NCBI GenBank assembly: GCA_005888335.1
Contig: VAWY01000122.1
Location: forward strand, 1-64,000
From: Actinomycetota bacterium
GTDB lineage: Bacteria > Actinomycetota > Thermoleophilia > Solirubrobacterales > Solirubrobacteraceae
Length of the DNA: 64,000 bases
Reading direction: 5' to 3'
The notes beneath the pieces were generated by a model. That model ran no database searches. It was not told the DNA's origin and saw only the letters and a list, made by a program, of their open reading frames with translations. The position numbers were made by a program, and so were the translations under genes. This document shows, in pieces, positions 28,132 through 39,116 of the stretch. Every line of letters begins with the position of its first letter. Positions within the stretch are counted from its first letter, which is position 1.

Positions 28132-29163
28132 ATGCCGGCCGAGCGCGCCGCGGCCTTCGGCCCGGGGCGGGTCAACCTGATCGGCGAGCACACCGACTAC
28201 AACGCCGGCCTCAGCCTGCCGTTCGCGATCGCCGCCGGCGTGACCGTGACGGCCACCGCGCGGCCTGGCGGGGAGGTCGTCGCGCGCGCGTTGGACCTTG
28301 GCGAGAGCGACCGGTTCGCGCTCGCCGATCCGGCTCCGGCGCACGGCTGGCGCGCGTTCGTGCGCGGCACCGTCGCCGAGCTGGCGGCCGCCGGGTTGCC
28401 CGTACGCGCCGCCGCGCTCGAGATCCGCGGCGACGTCCCGCAGGGCGCCGGGCTGTCCTCGTCGGCCGCGCTGGGCGTCGCGCTGTGCCTTGCGCTGACG
28501 GCGCTCGCCGGCGTCCCGGACACCGACCGCCTCGAGCTCGCTCGGGTGGCCTCGCGCGTCGAGAACGCGTGGGTGGGCGCGCGCACCGGGCTGCTCGACC
28601 AGATCGCCTCGCTGCTCGGCCGCGACGGCCACGCGCTGCGGATCGACTTCCGGACGCTCGCGGTGACCGCGGTCCCGCTCGACCTGCGGGGCTGGCGGCT
28701 GGTCACAGTCGGCTCGGGCGAGGCGCGCGCGCACGCGGCGTCGGGCTACAACGAGCGCCGGCGCGAGTGCGCGCAGGCCGCGGAGCTCCTGGGCGTGGCG
28801 ACCCTGCGCGACGCGACGGTCGACGCGGCGGCCGACCTGCCCGAGCCGCTCGGCCGCCGCGCGCGCCACGTCAGCGAGGAGAGTGGCCGCGTCGAGGCGA
28901 CCATCGCCGCGCTGCGCGCCGGCGACCTGTGCGCCGTCGGCGCGCTGCTGGACGCCTCGCATGCCAGCTTGCGCGACCTCTACGACGCCTCGACGGCGGC
29001 CGTGGAGCGGACGGTGGCCGCCCTGCGCGCCGCCGGCGCGGCCGGCGCGCGGATGGTCGGCGGCGGCTTCGGAGGCCACGTCCTCGCGCTGCTGCCCCCG
29101 GGGACTGCCGCGCCGGAGGGCGCGCTCGAGGTCTGCCCGGGCCCGGGCGCTCGCCTCGTCTAG
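28132..29163 (+). CDS. galK: Galactokinase
   Basis: GHMP-family kinase phosphorylating galactose at C1 for the Leloir pathway. The 343 residues contain the galactokinase signature [15 protein letters not shown] (12-26), the ATP loop [15 protein letters not shown] and the third GHMP motif [13 protein letters not shown]. It is slightly shorter than the 380-residue E. coli enzyme. Starts with ATG at 28132, 11 bases after the long palindrome. No galT or galE adjoins. Its TAG and that of the convergent SDR share one CTAG at 29160-29163. Confidence 0.9.
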   Translation: MPAERAAAFGPGRVNLIGEHTDYNAGLSLPFAIAAGVTVTATARPGGEVVARALDLGESDRFALADPAPAHGWRAFVRGTVAELAAAGLPVRAAALEIRGDVPQGAGLSSSAALGVALCLALTALAGVPDTDRLELARVASRVENAWVGARTGLLDQIASLLGRDGHALRIDFRTLAVTAVPLDLRGWRLVTVGSGEARAHAASGYNERRRECAQAAELLGVATLRDATVDAAADLPEPLGRRARHVSEESGRVEATIAALRAGDLCAVGALLDASHASLRDLYDASTAAVERTVAALRAAGAAGARMVGGGFGGHVLALLPPGTAAPEGALEVCPGPGARLV

Positions 29164-29942
29164 ATGATCACCGCCACCGTGCCGCCGTCGGCCGACCACG
29201 CCGCGCCGGTCACCGTGCTGGCCAGCTCCGAGCACAAGAACAGGCACACGCGCGCGACCTCCTCGGGCTCCGCGAACCGGCCGAGCGGGACCTTGGCGGC
29301 CTGAGCAGCGAGGGCCTCGTTGCGCGAGACGCCCTGCTTCGCGGCGGCCTGGTCGCCCAGCGCGCCCGGCGCCATCCACAGCTCGCTGGCCACCGGGCCG
29401 GGCGCGACCGCGTTGACGAGCACGCCCTTGCCCGCCCACAGGTCCGCCCACGCGCGCGAGAGCGACAGCTGCGCCGCCTTGGTGACCGAGTAGGCGACGT
29501 TGGTCAGCGACGGCCGCTTGCCGGCCGACGAGGCGACGTTGACGATCCGCCCCCAGCCTGCCTCGGCCATCCTCGGCGCGGCTGCCCGCATGAGCCGCAT
29601 CGAGGCCATCACGTGCAGCTCCCACTGGCCCTGCCAGTCCTCGTCGGTCAGCTCGTCGGGCGCGCGGGCGAAGCTCGTGCCCGCGTTGTTGACGAGCACG
29701 TCGATGCCGCCCATCTGCTCGGTCGCGCAGGCCACGACGCGGCCGGCGACGTCAGGGTCGGTGACGTCGGCGGCCAGCCACTCGGCGCCAAGCTCCTCGG
29801 CCGCCTCGCGCAGCGCCTCCTCCCCGCGCGCGATCATCAGCACGCGCGCGCCCTCCTCCGCAAGCTGGGCGCTCAACGCCCGGCCGATGCCGCGGCTCGC
29901 GCCCGTCACGACGCACACCCGATCGCGCAGTCCGAAGTCCAT
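29160..29942 (-). CDS. Short-chain dehydrogenase/reductase
   Basis: Classical SDR of 260 residues: TGASRGIG cofactor loop near residue 14, NNAG, catalytic Ser in [10 protein letters not shown] and [16 protein letters not shown]. The C-terminus [20 protein letters not shown] resembles FabG-type 3-oxoacyl reductases, but the substrate cannot be told. ATG at 29942 chosen at the start of the fold; a second ATG four codons upstream is possible. Convergent with galK with overlapping stops; divergent from yjbQ with 57 bases between. Confidence 0.82.
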   Translation of the reverse strand: MDFGLRDRVCVVTGASRGIGRALSAQLAEEGARVLMIARGEEALREAAEELGAEWLAADVTDPDVAGRVVACATEQMGGIDVLVNNAGTSFARAPDELTDEDWQGQWELHVMASMRLMRAAAPRMAEAGWGRIVNVASSAGKRPSLTNVAYSVTKAAQLSLSRAWADLWAGKGVLVNAVAPGPVASELWMAPGALGDQAAAKQGVSRNEALAAQAAKVPLGRFAEPEEVARVCLFLCSELASTVTGAAWSADGGTVAVII

Positions 29943-29999
29943 GGCGCAGATCATGCCTGGCGAGGTCGTCGGGTCGGCGATGGGCTGACAATCCGCGGT

Positions 30000-30464
30000 A
30001 TGGCCTCCCATACCGCCTACCTGCAGTTCGAGACCGGCGAGCGCCGCGAGTTCGTGCGCATCACCGACGACGTCCAGCGCGCGGTCGACGAGTCCGGCGT
30101 GCGCGAGGGGCTGGTGCTCGTCAGCGCCATGCACATCACCGCGGGCGTCTGGGTCAACGACGACGAGCCGGGCATCCTCGCCGACACGCTCGAGTGGCTC
30201 GACAAGCTGGCGCCGCCCTCGTGGCAGCCGCCCGCCAACGACGTCGCGCGCGAGCTCGGGCCCGACCCGGGCGACTTCCGCCACCATCGCGGCGGCGGCG
30301 AGGACAACGGCGACGCGCACTGGAAGAACCTGCTGGTCCACCACCAGGTCGTCCTGCCGATCACCGAGGGCCGGCTCGACCTGGGCCCGTGGCAGGCGGT
30401 CTTCTACTGCGAGTTCGACGGGCGCCGCCGCAAGCGGCTGGTCATCAAGGTGCTTGGGGAGTGA
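30000..30464 (+). CDS. YjbQ/UPF0047 family protein
   Basis: 154-residue protein of the YjbQ family, small trimeric proteins with weak thiamine-phosphate synthase activity whose true role is unsettled. Typical segments: [59 protein letters not shown] and [20 protein letters not shown], which contain the conserved His, Glu and Asp residues of the active-site cleft. ATG at 30000. The end overlaps the convergent mscL by 20 bases. Confidence 0.9.
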   Translation: MASHTAYLQFETGERREFVRITDDVQRAVDESGVREGLVLVSAMHITAGVWVNDDEPGILADTLEWLDKLAPPSWQPPANDVARELGPDPGDFRHHRGGGEDNGDAHWKNLLVHHQVVLPITEGRLDLGPWQAVFYCEFDGRRRKRLVIKVLGE

Positions 30465-30867
30465 CCTGCGCGGTGCAGAACGCGCACCGGCGCGCCTTGA
30501 CCGGGATGTCGCTCAGGCACTCCGGGCACGCGCGCACGGTCTCGTCCACCGGCGGTTCGGTCCGCAGCCGCGCCATGAGCACGTTGACCGGCTTGATGAC
30601 GAAGAAGAACAGCACCGCCGCAATGATCACGAAGCTGATCAGCGCGTTGATGAAGTCGCCGTAGACGAAGCGGCTGGCGTTGATCGTGAAGGCGAGCTCG
30701 CCGAAGTCGGGCTTGCCGCCGATCGCCGCGATCAGCGGCGTGATGAGGTCCTTGACGAGGGCGGTGACGACCGCCGTGAACGCGGTGCCGATGACCACGG
30801 CGACCGCGAGGTCGACGAGGTTGCCGCGCAGGATGAACTCGCGGAAGTCCTTCAGGAGTCGGGGCAT
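30445..30867 (-). CDS. mscL: Large-conductance mechanosensitive channel with zinc-ribbon tail
   Basis: Pentameric membrane channel that opens under hypo-osmotic stress. 140 residues: N-terminal amphipathic helix ([19 protein letters not shown]), pore-lining TM1 to about 48, periplasmic loop, TM2 at about 71-95. The usual C-terminal helical bundle is followed or replaced by a tail with two CxxC pairs (Cys114/117 in CPEC and Cys128/131 in CAFC), a rubredoxin-like zinc ribbon in the cytosol. That tail is unlike E. coli MscL. ATG at 30867. Confidence 0.92.
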   Translation of the reverse strand: MPRLLKDFREFILRGNLVDLAVAVVIGTAFTAVVTALVKDLITPLIAAIGGKPDFGELAFTINASRFVYGDFINALISFVIIAAVLFFFVIKPVNVLMARLRTEPPVDETVRACPECLSDIPVKARRCAFCTAQVTPQAP

Positions 30868-30918
30868 GGCGCCGCAGTCAACCGGATTCGCCCGGCCGGC
30901 TGGGTCCCGCCCCGCCTC

Positions 30919-33900
30919 CTACAGGCGCCGCGTGACCAGCGTCGCCGTCGATCGCTGCGTCCCGGCGACCGCCGTCAGCCGGATCCGGTAGTCGCCCCGC
31001 GCCCGCCTCTCGGAGGCCAGCCGGATGCGGAACGTCCGGTTGGCCGTCCGCGAGCCCGGGCCTGTCCGCTGGACCAGGCGCCCGGCGCGCAGCACGTCGA
31101 CGGTCACCGTCGCCGGGCGCGACACCCGGAACGCGATGTCCACGGCCCGGTTGAAGCGCCCGCCGAACACCGGGGACTCGAGCTTGTAGGAGCTCACCAG
31201 GCCGCAGCTCTCGCGCCGGTCGAAGGACGGCCGGCTGCGAAAGCGGCCGTGCAGGCGCCGCAGCGCGATGCGCCGGACGTCCCGGCGGCCGCCCTGCCGC
31301 GCGGACAGGCGCACGAAGAACATGCCGTCGGTGACCTTGCGGCCGCGGACGTTGGCGTGGCCGTTCCAGCGCAGCGAGCGCCTGACGCGGAAGTGCGCGA
31401 CGCGGCGCTGGCCGTAGATCAGTCGCCCGTGCGAGGACTGGAACACGTCGACGGTCACCGTCTGCGCCTGGCGCGGCGAGAAGGCGATCGCGACGCCGCG
31501 CCCGCGCGGCCGCGCCGAGGCCGACCGCAGCGCCGCGCCCGCCGCGCACGCGCTGGGCGCGCGCTGCTGGCCGCTGCTGGCGGCCGCCGACGATCCCGCG
31601 CCCGCCGCGGAGGCGAACCGGTAGGTGTACGGGCCGCGGCCGTAGGTCGACGCGACGAGCGTGTCGGCGTCACCCGGCTTGAGCTGGAGGTGGTTGACCG
31701 GGGACGCGGGCAGCCCGGTGCCGAGCGGCGCCCACTGCGTCCCGTCGCGGTCCGACGAGATGAACGCGCCGACGTCGGTGCCGACGATGACCTGGTCGCC
31801 GCGCAGGATCACCGCGTTGGCCGGCGAGTCGGGCAGGTCGCCGGTGATGTCCGTGAAATGCTGGCCGGCGTCGGTCGAGCGGAAGACGTGGCCGGCGCCG
31901 ACGTTGAGCGGGTCCTCGCCGCGCGACCCCGGCGGCGCCCAGTGCCGGCCGTAGCCCGCGAGCGCGACGAAGATCGTCTCCGGGTCCTTCGGATCGACCG
32001 CGATCGAGTCGATGAACCGGTTGGGCAGCCCGCGCGCCGCGGCGATGTGCCAGCCCTGCGACGTGCCGCGCTTGGGCGGCTGCGCGCCGGCGACGTTCGT
32101 CGCGATCCCGTTGTGGAACGGCGCGTTCTGCGTCATGACGTCGCAGAAGCCGCAGAAGCCGACGTACGCGTCGTCGCCCGAGAGCTCGACCGCCGACGTC
32201 TGGTTGTTGGGGTCGTTGGGATCGCCCTGGACGGGGTCGGTGCTGTCGGGCGCGCTCGCGTCGCCCGGGTGGTTCATCGTCCCGAGGTCGTAGACCTTCT
32301 TCCACGAGGTCTGGGTCGTCTGGCACGCGGGATCCACGCACTGCGCGGTGTCGGCGCCGTCGGTCGTCTCCTCGATGTCGCGCCCCCCGACGAGCAGGTG
32401 GTTGGCCGCGGTCGGGTCCATCTTGAACGGCGTCGAGAACATCGGGCTGGTCAGCTGCGGGTCCTCGTCGATCCAGGTCTTGCCGCCGTTCTTGCTGGCC
32501 GCCATGACCCCGCCGGCGTACTCCTCGTGGACGATGTCGGCGTTGTCCGGGTCGACCGCGGTGAAGAAGCCGTCGCCGCCGAAGACCATCTTCTGCGTGC
32601 CATCGGGGAGGATCTTGGCCTCGCCGTTGTCCTGCAGGCCCATGTAGGCGGTCCCGTCCTTCGCCATCTCGACGTCGTAGGGCTGCAGCGTGTGCAGCGC
32701 GAGGTCGCCCGCTCCCTGCGCGCCCGGGCTCGGCCGCTGGTTGTTGCTCCAGCTCTGGTTGGAGAAGTCCTGGCCGGCGTCGACGTGCTGGGTGAACACG
32801 CCGCCATCGCTGCCCGCCACCAGCGTCACCCCGCCCTTGCCGTCGGGCACGAAGAGCCCGGCGTGCTGGTCGGGATGCGTCGTGAAGGTGTTCGGGTCGG
32901 CGGTGCCGTTGCCGCGCCCGGGGCCGCACTTCGGCGGCGCGGCGGTCTCGAAGTCGCAGGCGTTCCAGTAGCGCCCGATGACGCGGAAGGTCGACGGGCC
33001 GTCCTGGGGCTGCGGGCCGGCGTTGGGCACCGGGCCGTCGCTCTCCCAGACCTCCTCCAGCCCGAAGGCGACGCGGGTCGGCGCCCCGGTCGCCGACGTC
33101 TGCGTCGGGTCGGGCTGGATCCACTCGTTGTACCAGGACTGCACGCCCGGCTCGTACGACACGGCCTTGCCCGCGGGCTCGAGCGAGGAGCCGCTCGTCT
33201 GGTCGTTGGTCAGCACGTTCGAGCTCTCCATCTCGGTCCAGTGCTGGCCGAAGTCCGTCGAGACCCAGACGCCGTTGAGGATCGTGGAGAACACCCCGGT
33301 GGGCGCCTCGTCGAGCACGTCCTGGCCGATCTCGCCGTTGAAGCTGTTGGCGTCCTGGACGAGCGCGTAGACGATGTTGTGGTTCTGCGTGGGGCCGTTG
33401 GCGATGCCCAGCGCGATGCGTCCGGGGGCGGTCGGGTCGCCGTTGGTGAAGTTCGAGGCGGTCGGGTCGACGAACTTGAACGAGCCGGGAGCGCCGGTCG
33501 GCGAGGTATAGATGCCGTTGTGCGGCGACTCCGGCTTGCCCTTGATGTTCGCCCGCCGGCCCGCGCGCCAGCCGACGGCGGCCAGGACCGCCCCGGGCTG
33601 AGCGCCCTTCGTGCTGGTGTTCGACCCGGCCTGGACGACGACGTCGGTGACGATGTTGGCCAGGAAGCAGTTGCGGTCGTCGAACGTGTGCCCGGCGCAC
33701 GAGCCGGTCGGCAGCTTGACGTCGGTCCAGCTGCGGCCGTCGTCGGTCGAGCGGTACAAGCCGGCGCTCGTCGCCGCGTAGACGCGCGACGGGTTGGTCG
33801 GGTCGACGGCGAGCTGGAAGCCCAGCGCGCCCGACGGCGCGCCCGCGGCGTGCTCCCAGGTCTGGCCGTCGTCGGTCGAGCGGAAGATGCCCATGCCCGC

Positions 33901-34593
33901 CGAGCTGTCGAAGCCGAACGCCGGATCGCCGGTCAGCGCGATGAGCGTTCCGCCCTCGGCGGTCGTGTAGGCGATCGAGCCGACGACCTGGGTGGGCAGC
34001 CCGTCGCCGATCGGGCGCCAGGTCTTGCCCATGTCGGTCGAGCGCCAGACGCCGCCGTTGACGGGCGCGGCGTAGAGCCGGCCGTGCGCCGCGTCGTAGG
34101 CGAAGTCCTCGACGCGGCCGGTGACGAAGTTGAAGCCCTCCTGGGTGGACCCCTGCGTGGCGTCGTAGGTCGTGTCGCTCGCGTCGAGCGCGCCCTTGCC
34201 CAGCGGCGTCCACGAGCCGGCCGCGCCCGGGATGGCGCGCGGCTCGGCGGCCAGTGCGGCGGCCTCGCGCGCGGCGGCCTCGCCGGCGCCGCGGCGCAGC
34301 GAGTGGAACGGCGCCACCGAGGGCGACGTCAGGCTCGCGTTGGCCTGCAGCAGCTCGGCGCCCTCGGGGTGGCCGAGGCGCACGCACTCGCCGGCGTCCC
34401 GCTCGCGCGACGCCTCGCGCTCGCCGTACGCCGCCCGTCCGCCGGCTTCGCGCTCGCGCACGAGTCCGCGCGGGCATGCGCCGGCGCGACCGGCGACCGC
34501 ACGGCGGGCCTCCCCGCCGGGACGGACGGCGAGGAACGCCGCCGCGGCGAGCGCGGCGGCAAGGACGGCGAGCGCGAAGGTACGGCGATGCAT
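30919..34593 (-). CDS. Large secreted Asp-box (BNR) beta-propeller protein
   Basis: 1,224-residue exported protein. Signal peptide about 1-24 (AVLAAALAAAAFLAV core). At least seven Asp-box motifs, such as STDMGKTW, STDDGQTW, STDDGRSW, STDFGQHW, SKNGGKTW and STDAGQHF, mark sialidase/VPS10-type propeller blades, probably two propellers. The last 300 residues contain two beta-sandwich FlgD-like repeats (AQTVTVDVFQSSHGRL; PATVTVDVLRAGRLV). Scattered Cys pairs suggest disulfides. No catalytic residues of sialidases can be identified with confidence; surface binding or glycan hydrolysis are both possible. GC-rich like its neighbours. Monocistronic, behind the lepA terminator hairpin. Confidence 0.82.
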   Translation of the reverse strand: MHRRTFALAVLAAALAAAAFLAVRPGGEARRAVAGRAGACPRGLVREREAGGRAAYGEREASRERDAGECVRLGHPEGAELLQANASLTSPSVAPFHSLRRGAGEAAAREAAALAAEPRAIPGAAGSWTPLGKGALDASDTTYDATQGSTQEGFNFVTGRVEDFAYDAAHGRLYAAPVNGGVWRSTDMGKTWRPIGDGLPTQVVGSIAYTTAEGGTLIALTGDPAFGFDSSAGMGIFRSTDDGQTWEHAAGAPSGALGFQLAVDPTNPSRVYAATSAGLYRSTDDGRSWTDVKLPTGSCAGHTFDDRNCFLANIVTDVVVQAGSNTSTKGAQPGAVLAAVGWRAGRRANIKGKPESPHNGIYTSPTGAPGSFKFVDPTASNFTNGDPTAPGRIALGIANGPTQNHNIVYALVQDANSFNGEIGQDVLDEAPTGVFSTILNGVWVSTDFGQHWTEMESSNVLTNDQTSGSSLEPAGKAVSYEPGVQSWYNEWIQPDPTQTSATGAPTRVAFGLEEVWESDGPVPNAGPQPQDGPSTFRVIGRYWNACDFETAAPPKCGPGRGNGTADPNTFTTHPDQHAGLFVPDGKGGVTLVAGSDGGVFTQHVDAGQDFSNQSWSNNQRPSPGAQGAGDLALHTLQPYDVEMAKDGTAYMGLQDNGEAKILPDGTQKMVFGGDGFFTAVDPDNADIVHEEYAGGVMAASKNGGKTWIDEDPQLTSPMFSTPFKMDPTAANHLLVGGRDIEETTDGADTAQCVDPACQTTQTSWKKVYDLGTMNHPGDASAPDSTDPVQGDPNDPNNQTSAVELSGDDAYVGFCGFCDVMTQNAPFHNGIATNVAGAQPPKRGTSQGWHIAAARGLPNRFIDSIAVDPKDPETIFVALAGYGRHWAPPGSRGEDPLNVGAGHVFRSTDAGQHFTDITGDLPDSPANAVILRGDQVIVGTDVGAFISSDRDGTQWAPLGTGLPASPVNHLQLKPGDADTLVASTYGRGPYTYRFASAAGAGSSAAASSGQQRAPSACAAGAALRSASARPRGRGVAIAFSPRQAQTVTVDVFQSSHGRLIYGQRRVAHFRVRRSLRWNGHANVRGRKVTDGMFFVRLSARQGGRRDVRRIALRRLHGRFRSRPSFDRRESCGLVSSYKLESPVFGGRFNRAVDIAFRVSRPATVTVDVLRAGRLVQRTGPGSRTANRTFRIRLASERRARGDYRIRLTAVAGTQRSTATLVTRRL

Positions 34594-34651
34594 CGAGGCC
34601 TCCCAGACTCTTCTCGGCGCGCTCTCTCATAGCGCACCTGCCGGCCGCGAG

Positions 34652-34668
34652 GCCCCGGTTCCCGGGGC
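34652..34668 (-). terminator. lepA terminator hairpin
   Basis: Perfect 7-bp stem GCCCCGG with a 3-base loop (GAA on the minus strand) about 50 bases past the lepA stop and 59 bases before the next gene's start. The rest of 34594-34717 shows no open frame worth reporting. Confidence 0.5.
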
Positions 34669-34717
34669 GTTGCGTCCGGCCGCGGACGTGGGAGCGAGTA
34701 CGCGCCGCGCTGGGCGA

Positions 34718-36559
<1,842 letters not shown>

Positions 36560-36646
36560 GCGGATGGAGACCTGAGGATATGGAGCGCTCCGCTCCCCCC
36601 GCGGCCGCCGGGGTCCGGTCCCGCGTGTCGCGCGCCGTCGCTCGCG

Positions 36647-37090
36647 TCAGGACACGCCTTCGCGCCGCGGGCGCCGGGGCGCGCCCAGCGCGAGCGCGGC
36701 GCGGGCGAGGGCGGCGGTGCCGCTGTCGCCCGGCTCGGGCGCGGCGACGCTGACCGACACGCCGGGAGCGCCCGAGGCGGCGGCGGCCCGCAGGCGGCGG
36801 GCGGCCTCGTGCGCTTCGCCTGGCTCGGCGACGGCCACGACGGCGGCGAACCGGTCGCGCCCGACGCGGAAGAGCTCGTCGCCGCTGCGCAGGGCGGCGG
36901 ACAGCGCCGCGGCGACGGCGCGAAGGGCGCGGTCGCTGGCCTGGCACGCGCGGCGACGGTCGCTCGCGTGACCGGCGTCGACGCTCACGAGCACGACCGC
37001 GACGTCGGCGCGGCCGTCCGCGTTCGCGAGCGCCTCGTGGAAGTCGGCGTGGTCACCGAGGCCGGTCAGGGGGTCGAGCATGGCCGGCAT
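36647..37090 (-). CDS. Degenerate GGDEF-domain protein
   Basis: 147-residue cytosolic protein that begins DPLTGLGDHADFHEAL, the first conserved segment of diguanylate cyclase domains, and runs through AVVLVSVDAGH and LFRVGRDRFAAVV where the signature loop should be. The GGDEF motif reads GRDRF, so both catalytic acidic residues are lost, and the domain is shortened. It probably binds nucleotide or partners rather than making c-di-GMP. Two start codons are possible (37090 or 37081). It lies between murJ and lepA on the same strand, 54 bases after the former. Confidence 0.68.
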   Translation of the reverse strand: MPAMLDPLTGLGDHADFHEALANADGRADVAVVLVSVDAGHASDRRRACQASDRALRAVAAALSAALRSGDELFRVGRDRFAAVVAVAEPGEAHEAARRLRAAAASGAPGVSVSVAAPEPGDSGTAALARAALALGAPRRPRREGVS

Positions 37091-37144
37091 GGCGTCGGCA
37101 GGCCGGGGCGCGCCCTGGAGTCGCCGCGCGCATTTCTCGACCGA

Positions 37145-38782
37145 TCAGCGAGCGAGGCGCGCGCGGACGAGGGCGCGGACCTGCTCGGCGTCGGGAAGCT
37201 GCATCCACACGACCGCCGCGACGAACGCCGCCGTGCCGGCCGCGGCGGCGGCCCCGACGCTGATGACCTGCGCCGGCACGCTGCGGCCGAAGAGCGCGTC
37301 GAGGGCGGCCCAGGTGACGTAGGAGACGAGCCCGAGCAGCGCCGACGCGGAGGCGATCGCCGCGACCGCGGCGGCGGTCCGGCGGCCCTCCAGGCGGCCG
37401 TGCAGCGCGCGGCGCAGCGCGATCGCCTGGGTGGCCGTCATGCCGGCCGACGCGACCGCGGTTCCGATGACCAGGCCGGCGATGCCGTACGGGCGGTAGA
37501 GCGCCAGCGACACCGCCGCGTTGACGACGAGGTTCGCCGCGGCCAGCGCGGTCGGGATCCAGGGGCGCTGCAGCGAGAAGAACGCGCGGGTCAGGAGCAG
37601 GTTGACGCCGGCGAACGGGAGGCTGAACGAAAACCAGAACAGCGCCAGCGAGACCTGGTCGGTCGACGAGGCGCCGAACGCGCCGTGCTGGTAGATCAGG
37701 CGGGTGATCGGCGTGGCGAGCGCGCCGGTGAACACCGCGGCGGGCAGCAGCATCAGGATGATCTGGCGGATGCCGGAGGCGGCGGTGGCGCGCAGGGCGT
37801 CGAGGTCGCCGCGCGCGGCCAGGCGTGACAGCGCCGGGAACAGGACGGTGGCCAGCGCGACCGAGAAGACGCCCTGCGGGAGCATGTAGATGCGGAAGGC
37901 CGCGTCGATCGCGCGGGGCGCCTGGTCGGAGACCAGCGAGCCGAGGCTCGAGTTGATCAGCAGGTCGAAGTTGATGACGCCCAGGCCGATCGTGACGGGG
38001 AGCATCAGCTTGAAGATGCGGCCCACGCGCGGGTCGCGCGGGTCGAAGTGCAGGTCGAAGCGGAAGCCCACGCGGCGCAGCATCGGAAGGGCCATCGCCA
38101 GCTGGACCACCGTGCCGAGCAGGACGCCGATGGCGTAGGCGTAGAGCTGCTGCTGGCCGTGGAAGAAGGGCCGGGCGACGATCAGCACGACGATGATCAC
38201 GACGTTCCACACCAGCGGGGCGATCGCCGGGATCGAGAAGTGCTCGTAGGCGTTGAGGATCCCGACGACCAGGCCGTTGACGCCGAGCAGGACGACGATC
38301 GGGAACAGCACGCGGCTGAGCCCGACGGTCAGGTGATCGAGCTGGGACGTGAATTCGTGCCCGGTGAACTGCGGCATCACCACGCCCGCGGCGAGGATGA
38401 AGAACGCGGTGATCGCGCCGAGGATCGCGATGATCAGTACGAGCAGCGTGCTCGCCAGGCGGAACGCCTCGCGGCGCTTGCCGTGCTCGAGCAGCTCGGT
38501 GAAGACCGGCACGAACGCGGCGCTCAGCGCGGCGTCGGCGAACAGCGAGCGCACGAGGTTGGGGACCTGGAAGGCGATCGTGAACGCGCTGAACGCGCCC
38601 GACGTCGCGAAGTACGACGACGCGACGATCTCGCGAACGAGCCCGGCGATGCGCGACAGGCCGGTCGCGGCGCTGAAGATGGCGGTGTTGCGAGCGATGC
38701 CCCCGCCGCCCGGCGGCGCGCCGTGCGTCGGCTGCTCCGGGTCGTCGCCGGCGGCCGGCGGGGCGGTCGTGTCGGCGGCCAC
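37145..38782 (-). CDS. murJ: Lipid II flippase MurJ
   Basis: Polytopic membrane protein (about 14 helices, 545 residues) of the MOP/MATE superfamily that flips lipid II during wall synthesis. Conserved segments include FSAATGLSRIAGLVREIVAS, FQVPNLVRSLFADAALSAAFVPVF, GTVVQLAMALPMLRR, YMLPQGVFSVALATVLFP and LFWFSFSLPFAGVNLLLTRAFFS. The GTG at 38782 is preferred; longer versions would overlap rpsT, which diverges from it. The N-terminal 30 residues are Pro/Gly-rich and cytosolic. Completes the murJ-rpsT-holA-comEC neighbourhood. Confidence 0.9.
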   Translation of the reverse strand: MAADTTAPPAAGDDPEQPTHGAPPGGGGIARNTAIFSAATGLSRIAGLVREIVASSYFATSGAFSAFTIAFQVPNLVRSLFADAALSAAFVPVFTELLEHGKRREAFRLASTLLVLIIAILGAITAFFILAAGVVMPQFTGHEFTSQLDHLTVGLSRVLFPIVVLLGVNGLVVGILNAYEHFSIPAIAPLVWNVVIIVVLIVARPFFHGQQQLYAYAIGVLLGTVVQLAMALPMLRRVGFRFDLHFDPRDPRVGRIFKLMLPVTIGLGVINFDLLINSSLGSLVSDQAPRAIDAAFRIYMLPQGVFSVALATVLFPALSRLAARGDLDALRATAASGIRQIILMLLPAAVFTGALATPITRLIYQHGAFGASSTDQVSLALFWFSFSLPFAGVNLLLTRAFFSLQRPWIPTALAAANLVVNAAVSLALYRPYGIAGLVIGTAVASAGMTATQAIALRRALHGRLEGRRTAAAVAAIASASALLGLVSYVTWAALDALFGRSVPAQVISVGAAAAAGTAAFVAAVVWMQLPDAEQVRALVRARLAR

Positions 38783-38837
38783 GGGTGCGCTATCGTACGG
38801 CGCGCCGCGGGCGTGCCCCCGTGGCCTTTGCGCGTCT

Positions 38838-39107
38838 ATGGCCAACATCCCCTCGCAGAAGAAGCGCATCCTGCGCGCCGAGCGTGAGCGGCTCGAGAAC
38901 CGCCGCTACACGTCGACCGTCAAGACCTACTTCCGCCGGCTGGCCGCCGCGGTCGAGGCGGGCGACGACGCGAAGGCCGACGCGGACCACCGCGAGCTCG
39001 TCTCGCTGATCGACAAGGCCGTCAAGACCGGCGCGCTGCACCGCAACAACGGCGCGCGCAAGAAGAGCCGCGCGGCGCGGCTGCGCCGCGGCGAGCCGTC
39101 GGCGTAG
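38838..39107 (+). CDS. rpsT: 30S ribosomal protein S20
   Basis: 89-residue basic helical protein that binds 16S rRNA. Diagnostic segments: MANIPSQKKRILRAERERLE, STVKTYFRRLAAAVEAGD and GALHRNNGARKKSRAARLRR. ATG at 38838. No strong Shine-Dalgarno within the preceding 15 bases, so a short leader or leaderless start is possible. The 55-base gap to murJ must contain both divergent promoters; TATCGT at 38791-38796 could be a -10 element. Confidence 0.96.
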   Translation: MANIPSQKKRILRAERERLENRRYTSTVKTYFRRLAAAVEAGDDAKADADHRELVSLIDKAVKTGALHRNNGARKKSRAARLRRGEPSA

Positions 39108-39116
39108 CGCTCTCGT

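Noticed and set aside
30454..34632. Very long plus-strand open frame (1,392 codons) opposite the propeller gene
   Set aside because: Shadow of GC-rich third positions; its product is Arg/Ala/Val repeats without a fold, while the minus strand encodes signal peptide, Asp boxes and Ig-like domains.
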